From the IMG/VR virus record IMGVR_UViG_3300044627_000701, positions 1 through 63,077 of that record: a DNA stretch of 63,077 nt, one strand, 5' to 3'. A program made the position numbers and the translations under genes. This stretch comes from a virus. The number at the start of each line of letters is the position of its first letter. Within the stretch, counting starts at the first letter, position 1. Below, one piece after another: positions 29,476 through 37,122 of this stretch. The notes beneath the pieces are model-generated. The model ran no database searches and had not been told where the DNA came from. It was given only the letters and a program-made list of their open reading frames with translations.

Positions 29476-30705
29476 ATGCAACCAGAACGCAAACTGAAGA
29501 AGGCCAAGATCGACGTGATGCGGTCGCAGCTACCGGGCCTGCGCCTGTGGGCTGGACTCATGTCGGTGGGCAAGACGAGCCTGTGCGACAATACCTCATC
29601 GGCATATACCAATGGGCGCGATGAGGTGTACGGCACTGCCTTCGTCGAGAAGCTGTCCGTAGCGGAGCTGTCCTTCGTGTGTCTGCATGAGGCTGTCCAC
29701 AAGGGGCTTCGGCACCTGACTACATGGCGCAAGCTGTTTGAGGCTGACCCCCAGCTTGCCAACATCGCTTGTGACTACGTGGTTAACCGCATCATCGTGA
29801 AGGCCGACCCCGGCGAGAGCGTGTGCAAGTTCCCGCGCAACCCAGATGGCACCCGCATGGGGCTGTATGACGAGCGGTTCGACGGCATGAGCGCCAAGCA
29901 AATCTTCGACATACTGAAGAAGGAGCAGGAGCAGGAACCCGACGGCCAAGGTGAGGGCAAGCCCGGTGAGCAAGGCGCAGGCCAACCGAGCTTTGACGAG
30001 CATGGCTGGGATGATGCCAAGGAGATGGACAAGGCAGACCGTGACGCGCTGGACAAGGAGATTGACCATGCCCTGCGCCGTGGTGAGGCCGAGGCCAAGC
30101 GGTGTGGCGCTGGCAAGGGTGATATGCCTGCCGAGGTAGGTGAGTTGCTGCGTCCTGCCGTCGACTGGCGCGCTGCATTGCGGGAGTTCTTCAACAGCCA
30201 CTGTGCTGCCAAGGACGAGGCGTCATGGCGCAGGCTCAACCGTCGCTTCGTGGGTATGGATGTGTATCTGCCTTCGATGCACGGCGAGTCGCTTGGCCAT
30301 GCTGTCGTAGGTGCAGACTTGTCCGGCTCGATGTGGTCAGGCGACCCGTCACCCATCAGCCGCATCTTCACCGAGGTGGTTGAGATTGCCAACACTACCA
30401 AGCCCGACAAGCTGGACGTGCTGTATTGGGATACGCAAGTAGCCGGCCACGATAGCTTTACCCAAGGTGACTACGATAGCCTGCTGTCCAAGGTGCGACC
30501 CAAGGGCGGTGGTGGTACGAGCGCCGAGTGCGTCCCCGTCTACATGGCCGAGCATAAGATCAAGCCTGACTGCATCATCATGGTGACGGACGGCCACGTC
30601 TTCGGCGGCTGGGGCAGCAACTACTCCGCCCCTGTGCTGTGGGTAATCATCGACAACCCTACGGTCGAAGCCCCTACGGGCAAGACCTTGCACGTAACCC
30701 TGTGA
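29476..30705 (+). CDS. VWA-domain protein with HExxH metallopeptidase-like N-terminus (DUF2201-like)
   Basis: This 409-aa protein has an N-terminal domain with HEAVH (His71, Glu72, His75), a zinc-metallopeptidase motif. An acidic Gln/Glu linker (about 148-200) follows. The C-terminal VWA domain has a MIDAS-type DLSGSM (Asp281, Ser283, Ser285), GGGGTSAECVP and VTDGHVFGGW. This order matches DUF2201 (putative metallopeptidase plus VWA-like). VWA partners of MoxR ATPases recruit targets; here the target might also be cut. It is cytoplasmic (no signal peptide) and expressed early, so a host-protein or replication-complex target is plausible. Confidence 0.88.
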   Translation: MQPERKLKKAKIDVMRSQLPGLRLWAGLMSVGKTSLCDNTSSAYTNGRDEVYGTAFVEKLSVAELSFVCLHEAVHKGLRHLTTWRKLFEADPQLANIACDYVVNRIIVKADPGESVCKFPRNPDGTRMGLYDERFDGMSAKQIFDILKKEQEQEPDGQGEGKPGEQGAGQPSFDEHGWDDAKEMDKADRDALDKEIDHALRRGEAEAKRCGAGKGDMPAEVGELLRPAVDWRAALREFFNSHCAAKDEASWRRLNRRFVGMDVYLPSMHGESLGHAVVGADLSGSMWSGDPSPISRIFTEVVEIANTTKPDKLDVLYWDTQVAGHDSFTQGDYDSLLSKVRPKGGGGTSAECVPVYMAEHKIKPDCIIMVTDGHVFGGWGSNYSAPVLWVIIDNPTVEAPTGKTLHVTL

Positions 30706-30714
30706 GGAGAGAAC

Positions 30715-30918
30715 ATGACTGACGAACCCAAGGTGTTCACGCTGCTGCGTGAGTACGACGAGAGCAAGTCCAAGCTGCGCGCTCTTGAGGAGGAGCTTAA
30801 CCGAGAGTGCGCGGCCTATGGCCGAGACGTGCTTGGCCTGTGGGGCTTCAGCCCCAGCCACCTGCGCCAGCGCCTGTATGCGCTGGGCCTAACGAAGAAG
30901 GAGCAGACCAATGGGTAA
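30715..30918 (+). CDS. Small coiled-coil early protein
   Basis: This 67-aa protein (MTDEPKVFTLLREYDESKSK) is predicted helical with a coiled-coil middle (KLRALEEELNRECAAYGRD) and a basic C-terminus. It follows the VWA gene by nine bases and overlaps the next gene by eight. A role in the preceding cassette is possible. No family recognised. Confidence 0.65.
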   Translation: MTDEPKVFTLLREYDESKSKLRALEEELNRECAAYGRDVLGLWGFSPSHLRQRLYALGLTKKEQTNG

Positions 30919-31105
30919 GAAAGGTTACACCTACTTCAGCACCCTTGATTGGGCGGGGCTGAAGCGCTGGGTGAAGTACGGCACCGACACCGATACCGAC
31001 TGGCGAGACCTCGCTATGGTGCTGGTGGAGCGCGCCGACGAGGAGCGCGAGGACGCTTACGATACTGGACGTGGTGAGGGTTACCACCACTGGGATAGCA
31101 ACTGA
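30911..31105 (+). CDS. Small acidic early protein
   Basis: This 64-aa protein starts MGKKGYTYFSTLDWAGLKRW and is rich in Asp, Trp and Tyr, with an acidic helix (AMVLVERADEEREDAYDTG). It starts within the previous gene behind AAGGAGCAGACCA. No membrane segment or metal-binding motif. Function unknown. Confidence 0.65.
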   Translation: MGKKGYTYFSTLDWAGLKRWVKYGTDTDTDWRDLAMVLVERADEEREDAYDTGRGEGYHHWDSN

Positions 31106-31116
31106 GGAGCAAGCAC

Positions 31117-31968
31117 ATGTTTATCGACGACATCAAGAACGAGTACTTCTACCCGATGGGTGGCACCAGCGTGGTGCTGGAGTTCAACAAAAACTGGGTA
31201 AGCTATGGCAAGGAGGGCACCGCCGTTGTGCATCCTACCATGGCCCGGTTCATCGACGCCCTGCGGGTGAAGCGCCCGACGTGGCGGTTCAAGAGTACCG
31301 AGCGCGTCTACGATAACGAGAGACAAGAGCTGCGTAACTTCGACGTGTATGATGGCGACGAGCAGCTTGGCCGTGTGTGGACCGAGCGCCACTGGCGCAC
31401 GGGTGAGGACCGCTACTGCCTGAACAACCACCGTGTGGAAGCAAGCAGGCAGCGTGGTAGCGGCAGCTTCAGCACCAAGGTGGCCGTTGCCACTAAGAAG
31501 GTACTGGACTCGTTCGGCGTCAAGTCACTCGACGAGCTGGCCGTGGATGCAGCCAAGAAAATCACTGGTGTTCTTAACAATGTGTACAGCAACACTAGCT
31601 TCACATACTCATCCTCCAAGCAGAAGGCGATGAAAGCCCTAGCTACATACATCGAGGACAATTGGGATACACTCAAGTCGTACACCACTGGCTGCGATCA
31701 TATCGACCTGCGAGAACTGCGTGAGCAGCACGAGGCAGTTTCCAAGGCGTATCACTCACTGACGAACGACGGGGCCGCCACCTTGTTCATGCACGGTGAT
31801 CGGATGGTGATGCAACGCCATGACAAACCGTCTAGTGTTGTTACCTTCGATCAGCTGACTGAGAAGCAGCGCGCCAACTTGGGTATGCTGAAGCTCATGG
31901 AAGACAAGGCGTTCGTCGCTGGTGTTGGTATGCGCGTAGATAGCGAGACGTTTTTCTTGCTCGACTAA
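31117..31968 (+). CDS. Early hypothetical protein, 283 aa
   Basis: The N-terminal half is beta-rich and aromatic (MFIDDIKNEYFYPMGGTSVV, PTWRFKSTERVYDNERQELR). The middle contains a helical segment (STKVAVATKKVLDSFGVKSL), and the C-terminus is mixed (FMHGDRMVMQRHDKPSSVV). No catalytic motif, zinc site or membrane segment is apparent. It is in the same operon as the MoxR/VWA genes. A promoter begins at its stop codon. Confidence 0.72.
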   Translation: MFIDDIKNEYFYPMGGTSVVLEFNKNWVSYGKEGTAVVHPTMARFIDALRVKRPTWRFKSTERVYDNERQELRNFDVYDGDEQLGRVWTERHWRTGEDRYCLNNHRVEASRQRGSGSFSTKVAVATKKVLDSFGVKSLDELAVDAAKKITGVLNNVYSNTSFTYSSSKQKAMKALATYIEDNWDTLKSYTTGCDHIDLRELREQHEAVSKAYHSLTNDGAATLFMHGDRMVMQRHDKPSSVVTFDQLTEKQRANLGMLKLMEDKAFVAGVGMRVDSETFFLLD

Positions 31969-31969
31969 C

Positions 31970-31997
31970 TTGACACTGTCTCTGGGTTTGGTATCGT
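31970..31997 (+). promoter_or_regulatory. Candidate promoter for replication genes
   Basis: TTGACA with a 16-bp spacer and TATCGT. The -35 is consensus, the -10 weaker, and the TGC extension of the other early promoters is absent. It lies directly after a stop codon and about 50 bp before ATG 32019. Confidence 0.45.
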
Positions 31998-32018
31998 CAT
32001 CTCCCCAAGGAGCAAACG

Positions 32019-32312
32019 ATGGCACTTACCCCTGAAGGCAAGGTCAAAGCCAAGGTAGTCAAAATCCTCCGTGAGGAGGGTGTCTATTACTTCTTCCCTG
32101 CTACACACGGATATGGACGGAGCGGTGTTCCCGACATCATCTGCTGCGTAGCGGGGAGGTTTCTGGCTATCGAGTGCAAGGCAGGCACCAACAAGCCGAC
32201 AGCTCTTCAGGTGCATGAGATTGAGCAGATACGTAGCGCAGGCGGCGTAGCCGTAGTCGTGAACGAGGCTAACTGGGACAGCACCCGCGAGATAATCAGG
32301 AGTTTACGATGA
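32019..32312 (+). CDS. VRR-NUC nuclease
   Basis: This 97-aa protein is a compact VRR-NUC domain (PD-(D/E)XK fold). GVPDIICCVAGRFLAIECKA holds the likely catalytic Asp39, Glu52 and Lys54, and an N-terminal helix with LTPEGKVKAKVVKIL precedes it. Single-domain VRR-NUC proteins in phages are thought to cut branched DNA structures and act in recombination or replication. It begins the replication operon after promoter 31970 and an early-type AAGGAGCAAACG site. Its stop overlaps the next start. Confidence 0.88.
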   Translation: MALTPEGKVKAKVVKILREEGVYYFFPATHGYGRSGVPDIICCVAGRFLAIECKAGTNKPTALQVHEIEQIRSAGGVAVVVNEANWDSTREIIRSLR

Positions 32313-32434
32313 TAGTAAGGGGCTTGGTTGCGGGTGTCGTGCTGGCTGCGCTGATTATGGCCGGCTGGTTCGTGACGCTGCAAGCCATCGAACGGGAGGT
32401 CGAGAACCGATATGCAACCAGCACGATACCCTAG
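32309..32434 (+). CDS. 41-aa single-span membrane protein
   Basis: ATG 32309 overlaps the preceding stop (ATGATAG). The protein is MIVRGLVAGVVLAALIMAGW plus a short charged tail (FVTLQAIEREVENRYATSTIP), with one clear membrane segment (about residues 5-24). Its stop lies inside the next gene. A small early membrane protein may act on the host envelope, but nothing specific can be said. Confidence 0.6.
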   Translation: MIVRGLVAGVVLAALIMAGWFVTLQAIEREVENRYATSTIP

Positions 32435-32687
32435 CGAAAACGAACCCTACTTCTACGTATACTTCACTAAGCAAGAAGGCCGGTGGACCATCGTCGCCGT
32501 GCATCCGGAGGGGGAACAAAGGCCAGCCGTGTACACATCGCGCAGCATAATTGCAGCCGTGGACGAGCTAGGCGCATTTCAGAAGGTGAATACATGGCTA
32601 CAAAAATCAAACGCCGCGCTAGCGGAGCAAGATGTGTCGTTATCCACAACCGTAGGTTCTACTGGCGCTACCCTAACGGGGCAATGA
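32412..32687 (+). CDS. Early hypothetical protein, 91 aa
   Basis: ATG 32412 gives MQPARYPSENEPYFYVYFTK, then QEGRWTIVAVHPEGEQRPAV. It overlaps the previous gene by 23 bp and the next by 94 bp, so its 3' half reads against another frame (32594-32770). The N-terminal half looks like a real beta-sheet protein; the last 30 residues (Ser/Thr-rich) are less convincing. Function unknown. Confidence 0.5.
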   Translation: MQPARYPSENEPYFYVYFTKQEGRWTIVAVHPEGEQRPAVYTSRSIIAAVDELGAFQKVNTWLQKSNAALAEQDVSLSTTVGSTGATLTGQ

Positions 32688-32770
32688 GACCAGTGGTGCT
32701 GTCCGAGCGCGCCAAGGCGCACCTGTGGCAGGCCAAAGCAACAGTAGCGAGGGAGCAGGCCGATGCATGA
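32594..32770 (+). CDS. Small basic early protein
   Basis: ATG 32594 (MATKIKRRASGARCVVIHNR) has AGAAGGTGAATAC before it and gives 58 aa. It is strongly basic with an aromatic patch (RRFYWRYPNGAMRPVVL) and a C-terminal helix. It could bind nucleic acid. It overlaps the next gene by eight bases. The long overlap with 32412-32687 leaves some doubt about which frame is main. Confidence 0.6.
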   Translation: MATKIKRRASGARCVVIHNRRFYWRYPNGAMRPVVLSERAKAHLWQAKATVAREQADA

Positions 32771-32864
32771 CCCGATACTTTTCTGGACGGTGGTCGCACT
32801 TATTGTAGTGCCTAGCTACATACTGATTAAGCGGGCTATCGACCGCGATGGGGATAAGCCATGA
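32763..32864 (+). CDS. 33-aa membrane protein before DNA polymerase
   Basis: ATG 32763 encodes MHDPILFWTVVALIVVPSYI followed by LIKRAIDRDGDKP, one membrane segment with a basic tail. Its TGA overlaps the polymerase ATG (ATGA at 32861). The coupling suggests it is translated. It could anchor the replication complex or be a small toxin-like protein; there is no direct evidence. Confidence 0.55.
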   Translation: MHDPILFWTVVALIVVPSYILIKRAIDRDGDKP

Positions 32865-34675
32865 CCATCCTGACCGTAGACTTCGAGACCTACTACAGCC
32901 AGCAGTTCAGCCTGTCGAAGATCACAACGGAGGAGTATGTCCGTGACTCGCGGTTTGAGGCTATCGGCGTATCCGTAAAGGTGGACGACGAGCCGGCGCA
33001 GTGGTTCTCCGGCACTGCCAAGCAGACCAAGGCTTGGCTGGATAGGTTTGACTGGGCCAACAGCATCGCCATCGCGCACAACGCGATGTTCGACATGGCC
33101 ATCATGAACTGGCGGTTCGACATCCGACCCAAGCGCATAGTGGATACCCTGTCCATGCTGCGGGCTATCGACGGACCTGATGCGGGTAACAGCCTAGCCA
33201 AAGCTGCCGAGCGGTACGGGCTGGGCGTCAAGGGCACCGAGGTCGTCAATGCGCTGGGCAAGCGCCGGCTGGACTTCACGCCGGAGGAGTTAGCGGCCTA
33301 CGGGGATTACTGTATCAACGACACCGAGATGACGTACAAGCTGGCGATGAAGTTGCTGGAGGGGTTCCCCAAGGAGGAGCTTCAGCTAATCGACCTGACT
33401 ATGCGCATGTTTACCGAGCCGGTTCTGTATCTCGAAAAGGCCGATTTGGAGTTACACTTATCCGAGGTGAAGGCGCATAAGGAAGCGCTCATGGCCAAGA
33501 TGAACTACGACAAGGCCGAGCTGATGAGTAACCCCAAGCTGGCCGAGCTTCTGGAGTTCCATGGCGTTGTTCCCCCTAGGAAGATCAGCCCGACGACGGG
33601 CAAGGAGACCTTTGCCTTTGCCAAGAACGACGAGGCGTTCAAGGAACTGCTGGAGCATGAGAACGAGCAGGTGCAGGCCATTGTGGCTGCGCGGCTAGGG
33701 GTAAAGTCTACACTGGAGGAGACCCGGACCGAGCGGTTCATCGGTATCTCAGAGCGTGGTCTGCTGCCTGTTCCCCTGCGCTATTACGCAGCCCACACCG
33801 GGCGGTTCGGTGGCGACGATAAGGTCAACCTCCAGAACCTGCCGCGCAAGTCGCCGCTGAAGAAGGCCATCAAGGCACCTCCCGGCTACGTGGTTATCGA
33901 CTGCGACTCCAGCCAGATCGAAGCGCGCACCTTGGCGTGGCTGGCTGGGCAGTGGGACTTGGTTGAGGCGTTCGACAAGGGTGAGGATGTCTACAAGATC
34001 ATGGCGTCATCCATCTACGGTGTGCCTATCGAAGAGGTCACCGACTCGCAGCGGTTTGTGGGTAAGACTACCATCCTAGGTGCAGGCTACGGCATGGGCC
34101 CGGCTAAGTTCCAAGCGCAGTTGAAGACCTTCGGTGTCACCATGGAGCTGGACGAGTGCAAGCGCATCATCGCGGTGTACCGGGAGACTTACCCCTACAT
34201 CCCCAAACTGTGGCGGGACACGGGTGACGCGCTGGAGTCCTTGGTAGTCAATAACCTTACGTCGATTGGTGAGGGCATGAAGCTGGCTGTTGCTGGGGGT
34301 ATCGTACTCCCCAACCTGTTGCGCCTCCGCTACCCCAACCTGCGGCTTATCCTGAACGACAAGGGCAAGCAGGAGATGGTGTACGACACCAAGAAGGGCC
34401 GAGCGGTTATCCCTACGCGGATATACGGCGGCAAGTGCGTCGAGAATATCTGCCAAGCCTTGGCCCGCATCATCATCGCTAACCAGATGCTGATGATCGC
34501 CCGGAGGTACAAGGTAGCCATGACCGTCCACGATAGCGTGGTGGTGGTAGCACCGCAGGAGGAAGCTAACGAGGCGCGTGCGTTCGTTGAGCAGTGTATG
34601 CGTATCCGCCCGAAGTGGGCAGCGGCGTTGCCGTTAAACTGTGAGAGCAAGATGGGAGCAAGCTATGGCGGGTGA
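32861..34675 (+). CDS. Family A DNA polymerase with 3'-5' exonuclease
   Basis: This 604-aa replicative polymerase has an N-terminal DEDD exonuclease: VDFETYY (Asp7, Glu9), AHNAMFDM, and an AYGDYCINDTEMTYKL Exo III site. The polymerase domain has motif A (VIDCDSSQIEART, catalytic Asp349), motif B (RFVGKTTILGAGYGMG, Lys402, Leu406, Tyr410) and motif C (MTVHDSVVVV, Asp558). Leu406 aligns with Phe762 of E. coli Pol I, and motif C has HDS instead of the usual HDE. It lacks the 5'-3' nuclease domain, as is normal for phages. Confidence 0.95.
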   Translation: MTILTVDFETYYSQQFSLSKITTEEYVRDSRFEAIGVSVKVDDEPAQWFSGTAKQTKAWLDRFDWANSIAIAHNAMFDMAIMNWRFDIRPKRIVDTLSMLRAIDGPDAGNSLAKAAERYGLGVKGTEVVNALGKRRLDFTPEELAAYGDYCINDTEMTYKLAMKLLEGFPKEELQLIDLTMRMFTEPVLYLEKADLELHLSEVKAHKEALMAKMNYDKAELMSNPKLAELLEFHGVVPPRKISPTTGKETFAFAKNDEAFKELLEHENEQVQAIVAARLGVKSTLEETRTERFIGISERGLLPVPLRYYAAHTGRFGGDDKVNLQNLPRKSPLKKAIKAPPGYVVIDCDSSQIEARTLAWLAGQWDLVEAFDKGEDVYKIMASSIYGVPIEEVTDSQRFVGKTTILGAGYGMGPAKFQAQLKTFGVTMELDECKRIIAVYRETYPYIPKLWRDTGDALESLVVNNLTSIGEGMKLAVAGGIVLPNLLRLRYPNLRLILNDKGKQEMVYDTKKGRAVIPTRIYGGKCVENICQALARIIIANQMLMIARRYKVAMTVHDSVVVVAPQEEANEARAFVEQCMRIRPKWAAALPLNCESKMGASYGG

Positions 34676-35123
34676 GATTGAAGACTTGGAAAACACGCTG
34701 GGGTACGACCCCCTACCTGCGCGGCCCGGACGCCCGAATAAGCGCGGACGCCGGAAGAAGCTTGTGTGTAAGCAAGGCCACCCATTTGTAGAGGGTAACA
34801 TTAGCTATAGGGCGAACGGTACGCGGTTTTGCACGACCTGCCAGAAGGCTTCTAGGCGGGCGTGGCTTCTTAAAAACCCGGACTACAACGCGAAGCACTA
34901 CGCAGCGAAAAACGGGCGCGTTATTAGTGATGAGATTAAACTCAGGTTCCGCTGGGACGGCCAAGATGGGCGAGTCGTAGGTATGGACGTACTCAAGCTG
35001 AAGGAGACAGACTGGGTTATCGCAGCCGACTTCCTGAAAGACGTAATCCGTTTAACCCAGAATTGCTACGATGACGTCCTGAAGGCGAAGCATGTCGACA
35101 AAGGAGCAGATCATGGCGGGTAG
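34665..35123 (+). CDS. Zinc-finger protein of the HNH-like/CxxxH-CxxC type
   Basis: ATG 34665 (MAGEIEDLENTLGYDPLPAR) has the early-type GGGAGCAAGCT site, giving 152 aa. KLVCKQGHPFVEGNISYR and NGTRFCTTCQKASRRAW provide Cys35, His39, Cys56 and Cys59 for one zinc ion. A basic Arg/Lys segment (residues 22-33) precedes it. This pattern occurs in small phage HNH-like or DNA-binding proteins; HNH catalytic residues are not complete, so a DNA-binding role is safer. It overlaps polymerase by 11 bp. Confidence 0.75.
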   Translation: MAGEIEDLENTLGYDPLPARPGRPNKRGRRKKLVCKQGHPFVEGNISYRANGTRFCTTCQKASRRAWLLKNPDYNAKHYAAKNGRVISDEIKLRFRWDGQDGRVVGMDVLKLKETDWVIAADFLKDVIRLTQNCYDDVLKAKHVDKGADHGG

Positions 35124-35535
35124 GCCGAAATACGAAAGCGCGGCTGATCGTGGCAACCAACACTACGTCCTGAGTAAGCTGGGGCGGGCGTTCGGGTTGG
35201 AGGCAGAGGTGCCCACCGAGGAGTATGCGTTCTATGATGGCATGTTCTCGTTTAGTGACCGCAAGTGTGTGGTCGAGGTGAAAACCAGAAAAAACGAGCG
35301 CAGCCGATACCCTACCTACATGCTTAGCAAAAATAAGTACGACGCACTGTGTGACGTAACCAGTCACAGCATGGATGCGCTTCTGGCTGTGCAGTGGACC
35401 GACCAGCTTGGCGTTATTCAACTGCCCACTGAACACACCGTAAGCACAGGTGGGCGCTACGACCGGGGCGACCCGATGGACGTTGAGCAGGTAGTTCTAA
35501 TCCCCACCATTAACTTCAAACGCGTACCAGAATAG
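35113..35535 (+). CDS. PD-(D/E)XK nuclease-like protein
   Basis: ATG 35113 (MAGRPKYESAADRGNQHYVL), behind AAGGAGCAGATC, gives 140 aa. EYAFYDGMFSFSDRKCVVEVK contains a D-x(n)-ExK set (Asp42, Glu55, Lys57) with a preceding helix, as in endonuclease-like PD-(D/E)XK folds. The C-terminal part includes LLAVQWTDQLGVIQLP. It may resolve DNA branches or modify host DNA. Its location beside polymerase and methyltransferase supports a replication/recombination role. Confidence 0.68.
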   Translation: MAGRPKYESAADRGNQHYVLSKLGRAFGLEAEVPTEEYAFYDGMFSFSDRKCVVEVKTRKNERSRYPTYMLSKNKYDALCDVTSHSMDALLAVQWTDQLGVIQLPTEHTVSTGGRYDRGDPMDVEQVVLIPTINFKRVPE

Positions 35536-35545
35536 GAGCAAGCAA

Positions 35546-36151
35546 ATGACCGAATACACATTCACGCAAGACTGGTTCAGCCACAACATCCCTGTGTGGG
35601 AGCAGCTGGTTACGTTGTTACCGGGTACGCCGGGGCAGCGTAACTTCCTTGAAATCGGTTCGTTCGAGGGCCGCAGCGCCGTCTGGATGGCCGAGAACAT
35701 GATGACCGAGGGTGATAACCTTCGTTGTATCGACACATGGGAAGGCAGCGAGGAGCACAGCGCTGAGACCGTGCAGGGTATTGAAGATCGGTTCCGGCAT
35801 AATCTGGTTGTCGCGGCAAAGAAGTTCCCGCGCCGCCGTATCTTCCAGCACAAGTCCGCATCCGTGCAGGAGCTTGCTCACTGGTTGGTGGAAGCTCCCG
35901 AAGACCACCCGACTTTTGACTTCATCTACATCGACGGCAGCCATACTGCCAAGGATGTGCTGACCGACGCTTGCATGGCGTGGCCGCTGCTGAAGCAGGG
36001 TGGCTTGATGGTGTTTGACGACTACCTGTGGGGTGATAGCCGCGACATTCTCCATCGCCCTAAGATGGCTACGGACTTCTTTGTGAACACCTTTGCGGAA
36101 TCACTCGACATCGTTCACATCGGCCACCAGTTTGCGGTGCGTAAGAAGTGA
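35546..36151 (+). CDS. Class I SAM-dependent methyltransferase
   Basis: This 201-aa protein has motif I (FLEIGSFEGRSAVWMAENM, residues 34-52), an acidic ribose-binding site (RCIDTWEG), FDFIYIDGSHTAKDVLTDA, and GGLMVFDDYLWGDS. The layout matches Methyltransf_24-type enzymes, which often act on sugars or small molecules rather than DNA. A glycosyltransferase gene follows 0.2 kb later, so the two may add and methylate a sugar on one acceptor. The substrate is not shown. Confidence 0.82.
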   Translation: MTEYTFTQDWFSHNIPVWEQLVTLLPGTPGQRNFLEIGSFEGRSAVWMAENMMTEGDNLRCIDTWEGSEEHSAETVQGIEDRFRHNLVVAAKKFPRRRIFQHKSASVQELAHWLVEAPEDHPTFDFIYIDGSHTAKDVLTDACMAWPLLKQGGLMVFDDYLWGDSRDILHRPKMATDFFVNTFAESLDIVHIGHQFAVRKK

Positions 36152-36333
36152 CGGGTAACATTGTCAGTCGCCCCCGCAAGCCTGCTGGCTGGTGGACGCC
36201 TGAAAAGCGTCAGGTGGCTTGGGATATGTACGTAGAGGGTAAGCCCTTTGAGGAGATCGCTGAGCACTTTGGCGTGACCCTCGCCGCCGCTGCGCGGCAG
36301 GTGTACCAGCACAAGAAGGAGCAAACGAAGTGA
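36148..36333 (+). CDS. Small helix-turn-helix protein
   Basis: The start is GTG 36148, overlapping the methyltransferase stop. The 61-aa protein has WWTPEKRQVAWDMYVEGKPF followed by EEIAEHFGVTLAAAARQVYQ, a Myb/GcrA-like or sigma-like HTH at about residues 20-52. A basic end (HKKEQTK) follows. It could be an early transcription factor, possibly the one that binds the palindrome sites, though this is not shown. Confidence 0.75.
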   Translation: MTGNIVSRPRKPAGWWTPEKRQVAWDMYVEGKPFEEIAEHFGVTLAAAARQVYQHKKEQTK

Positions 36334-37112
36334 GTGACGAATACAAGGTGACGCCGGTCGAGACCAAGCGCCCGAGCCTGATGATCGCTACTCCCATGTA
36401 CGGCGGCATGTGCACGGGTGCGTATGTGCAAGGTCTGCTGTTCACGGTCGCCAAGATGCGTGAGCTGGGGGTGCATGTGGCGTGGTGCCAGATCACCAAC
36501 GAGAGCCTTATCACCCGCGCCCGTAACGAACTGGCGCGTGTCTTCCTTGAGAGCGGCCACGACTACCTGATGTTCATCGACGCTGACATTGGCTTCGACG
36601 CTAACGCTGTGGCTATGCTGCTAGCGGGAGACAGGGACATCGCGTGCGGCATCTACCCCAAGAAGGAAGTGAACTGGGATAGCGTCAAGAAGGCGGCGCG
36701 TGAGGGTAAGAACGACCTGCACGACCACGCTGGTGCGTTCGTCTTCAACATGGTTGGCAGCGGGGATGTCGAGACCGATCCAGAGGGCTTCATCGAGGTC
36801 CGCCATGGCGGTACCGGCTTCATGCTTATCAAGCGCGGTGTGTTTGAACACCTTGCGCCGCATGTACCTACCTATCGGGTGTCGTCGTTCTTTGACCCGG
36901 AGAAGGGGGAGTATGCCAAGCCTTTGACCCATGAATTTTTCGCAACGAGTATCGACGACAGTGGGGCGTTGCTGTCCGAAGATTATCACTTTTGCGAACT
37001 GTGGCGGAAACACGGGGGTAAAATCCATGCCCACCCCTTCATCCGTCTTACCCACACCGGCACGTATACATACGACGGTGACATACTGAAAAGCGGCGGG
37101 AACCTAAAGTAA
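36330..37112 (+). CDS. GT-A fold glycosyltransferase-like protein (early copy)
   Basis: This 260-aa protein starts with GTG (AAGGAGCAAACGAAGTG). It contains PSLMIATPMYGGMCTGAYVQ, SLITRARNELARVFLESG, FIDADIGF with a DxD motif (Asp84-Ala-Asp86), GTGFMLIKRGVFEHL and LLSEDYHFCELWRKHGGKI, the late acidic motif. It is a paralogue of the late-arm protein 13739-14473. It would transfer a sugar from a nucleotide donor. Being early it might act on DNA, host targets or nucleotides, and it neighbours a methyltransferase. Confidence 0.8.
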   Translation: MSDEYKVTPVETKRPSLMIATPMYGGMCTGAYVQGLLFTVAKMRELGVHVAWCQITNESLITRARNELARVFLESGHDYLMFIDADIGFDANAVAMLLAGDRDIACGIYPKKEVNWDSVKKAAREGKNDLHDHAGAFVFNMVGSGDVETDPEGFIEVRHGGTGFMLIKRGVFEHLAPHVPTYRVSSFFDPEKGEYAKPLTHEFFATSIDDSGALLSEDYHFCELWRKHGGKIHAHPFIRLTHTGTYTYDGDILKSGGNLK

Positions 37113-37122
37113 GGAGCAGACC

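Noticed and set aside
32525-32540. Sixth palindrome copy (GTGTACAC)
   Set aside because: Only an inner 8-bp alternating sequence without the CACGTG centre; not the same site.
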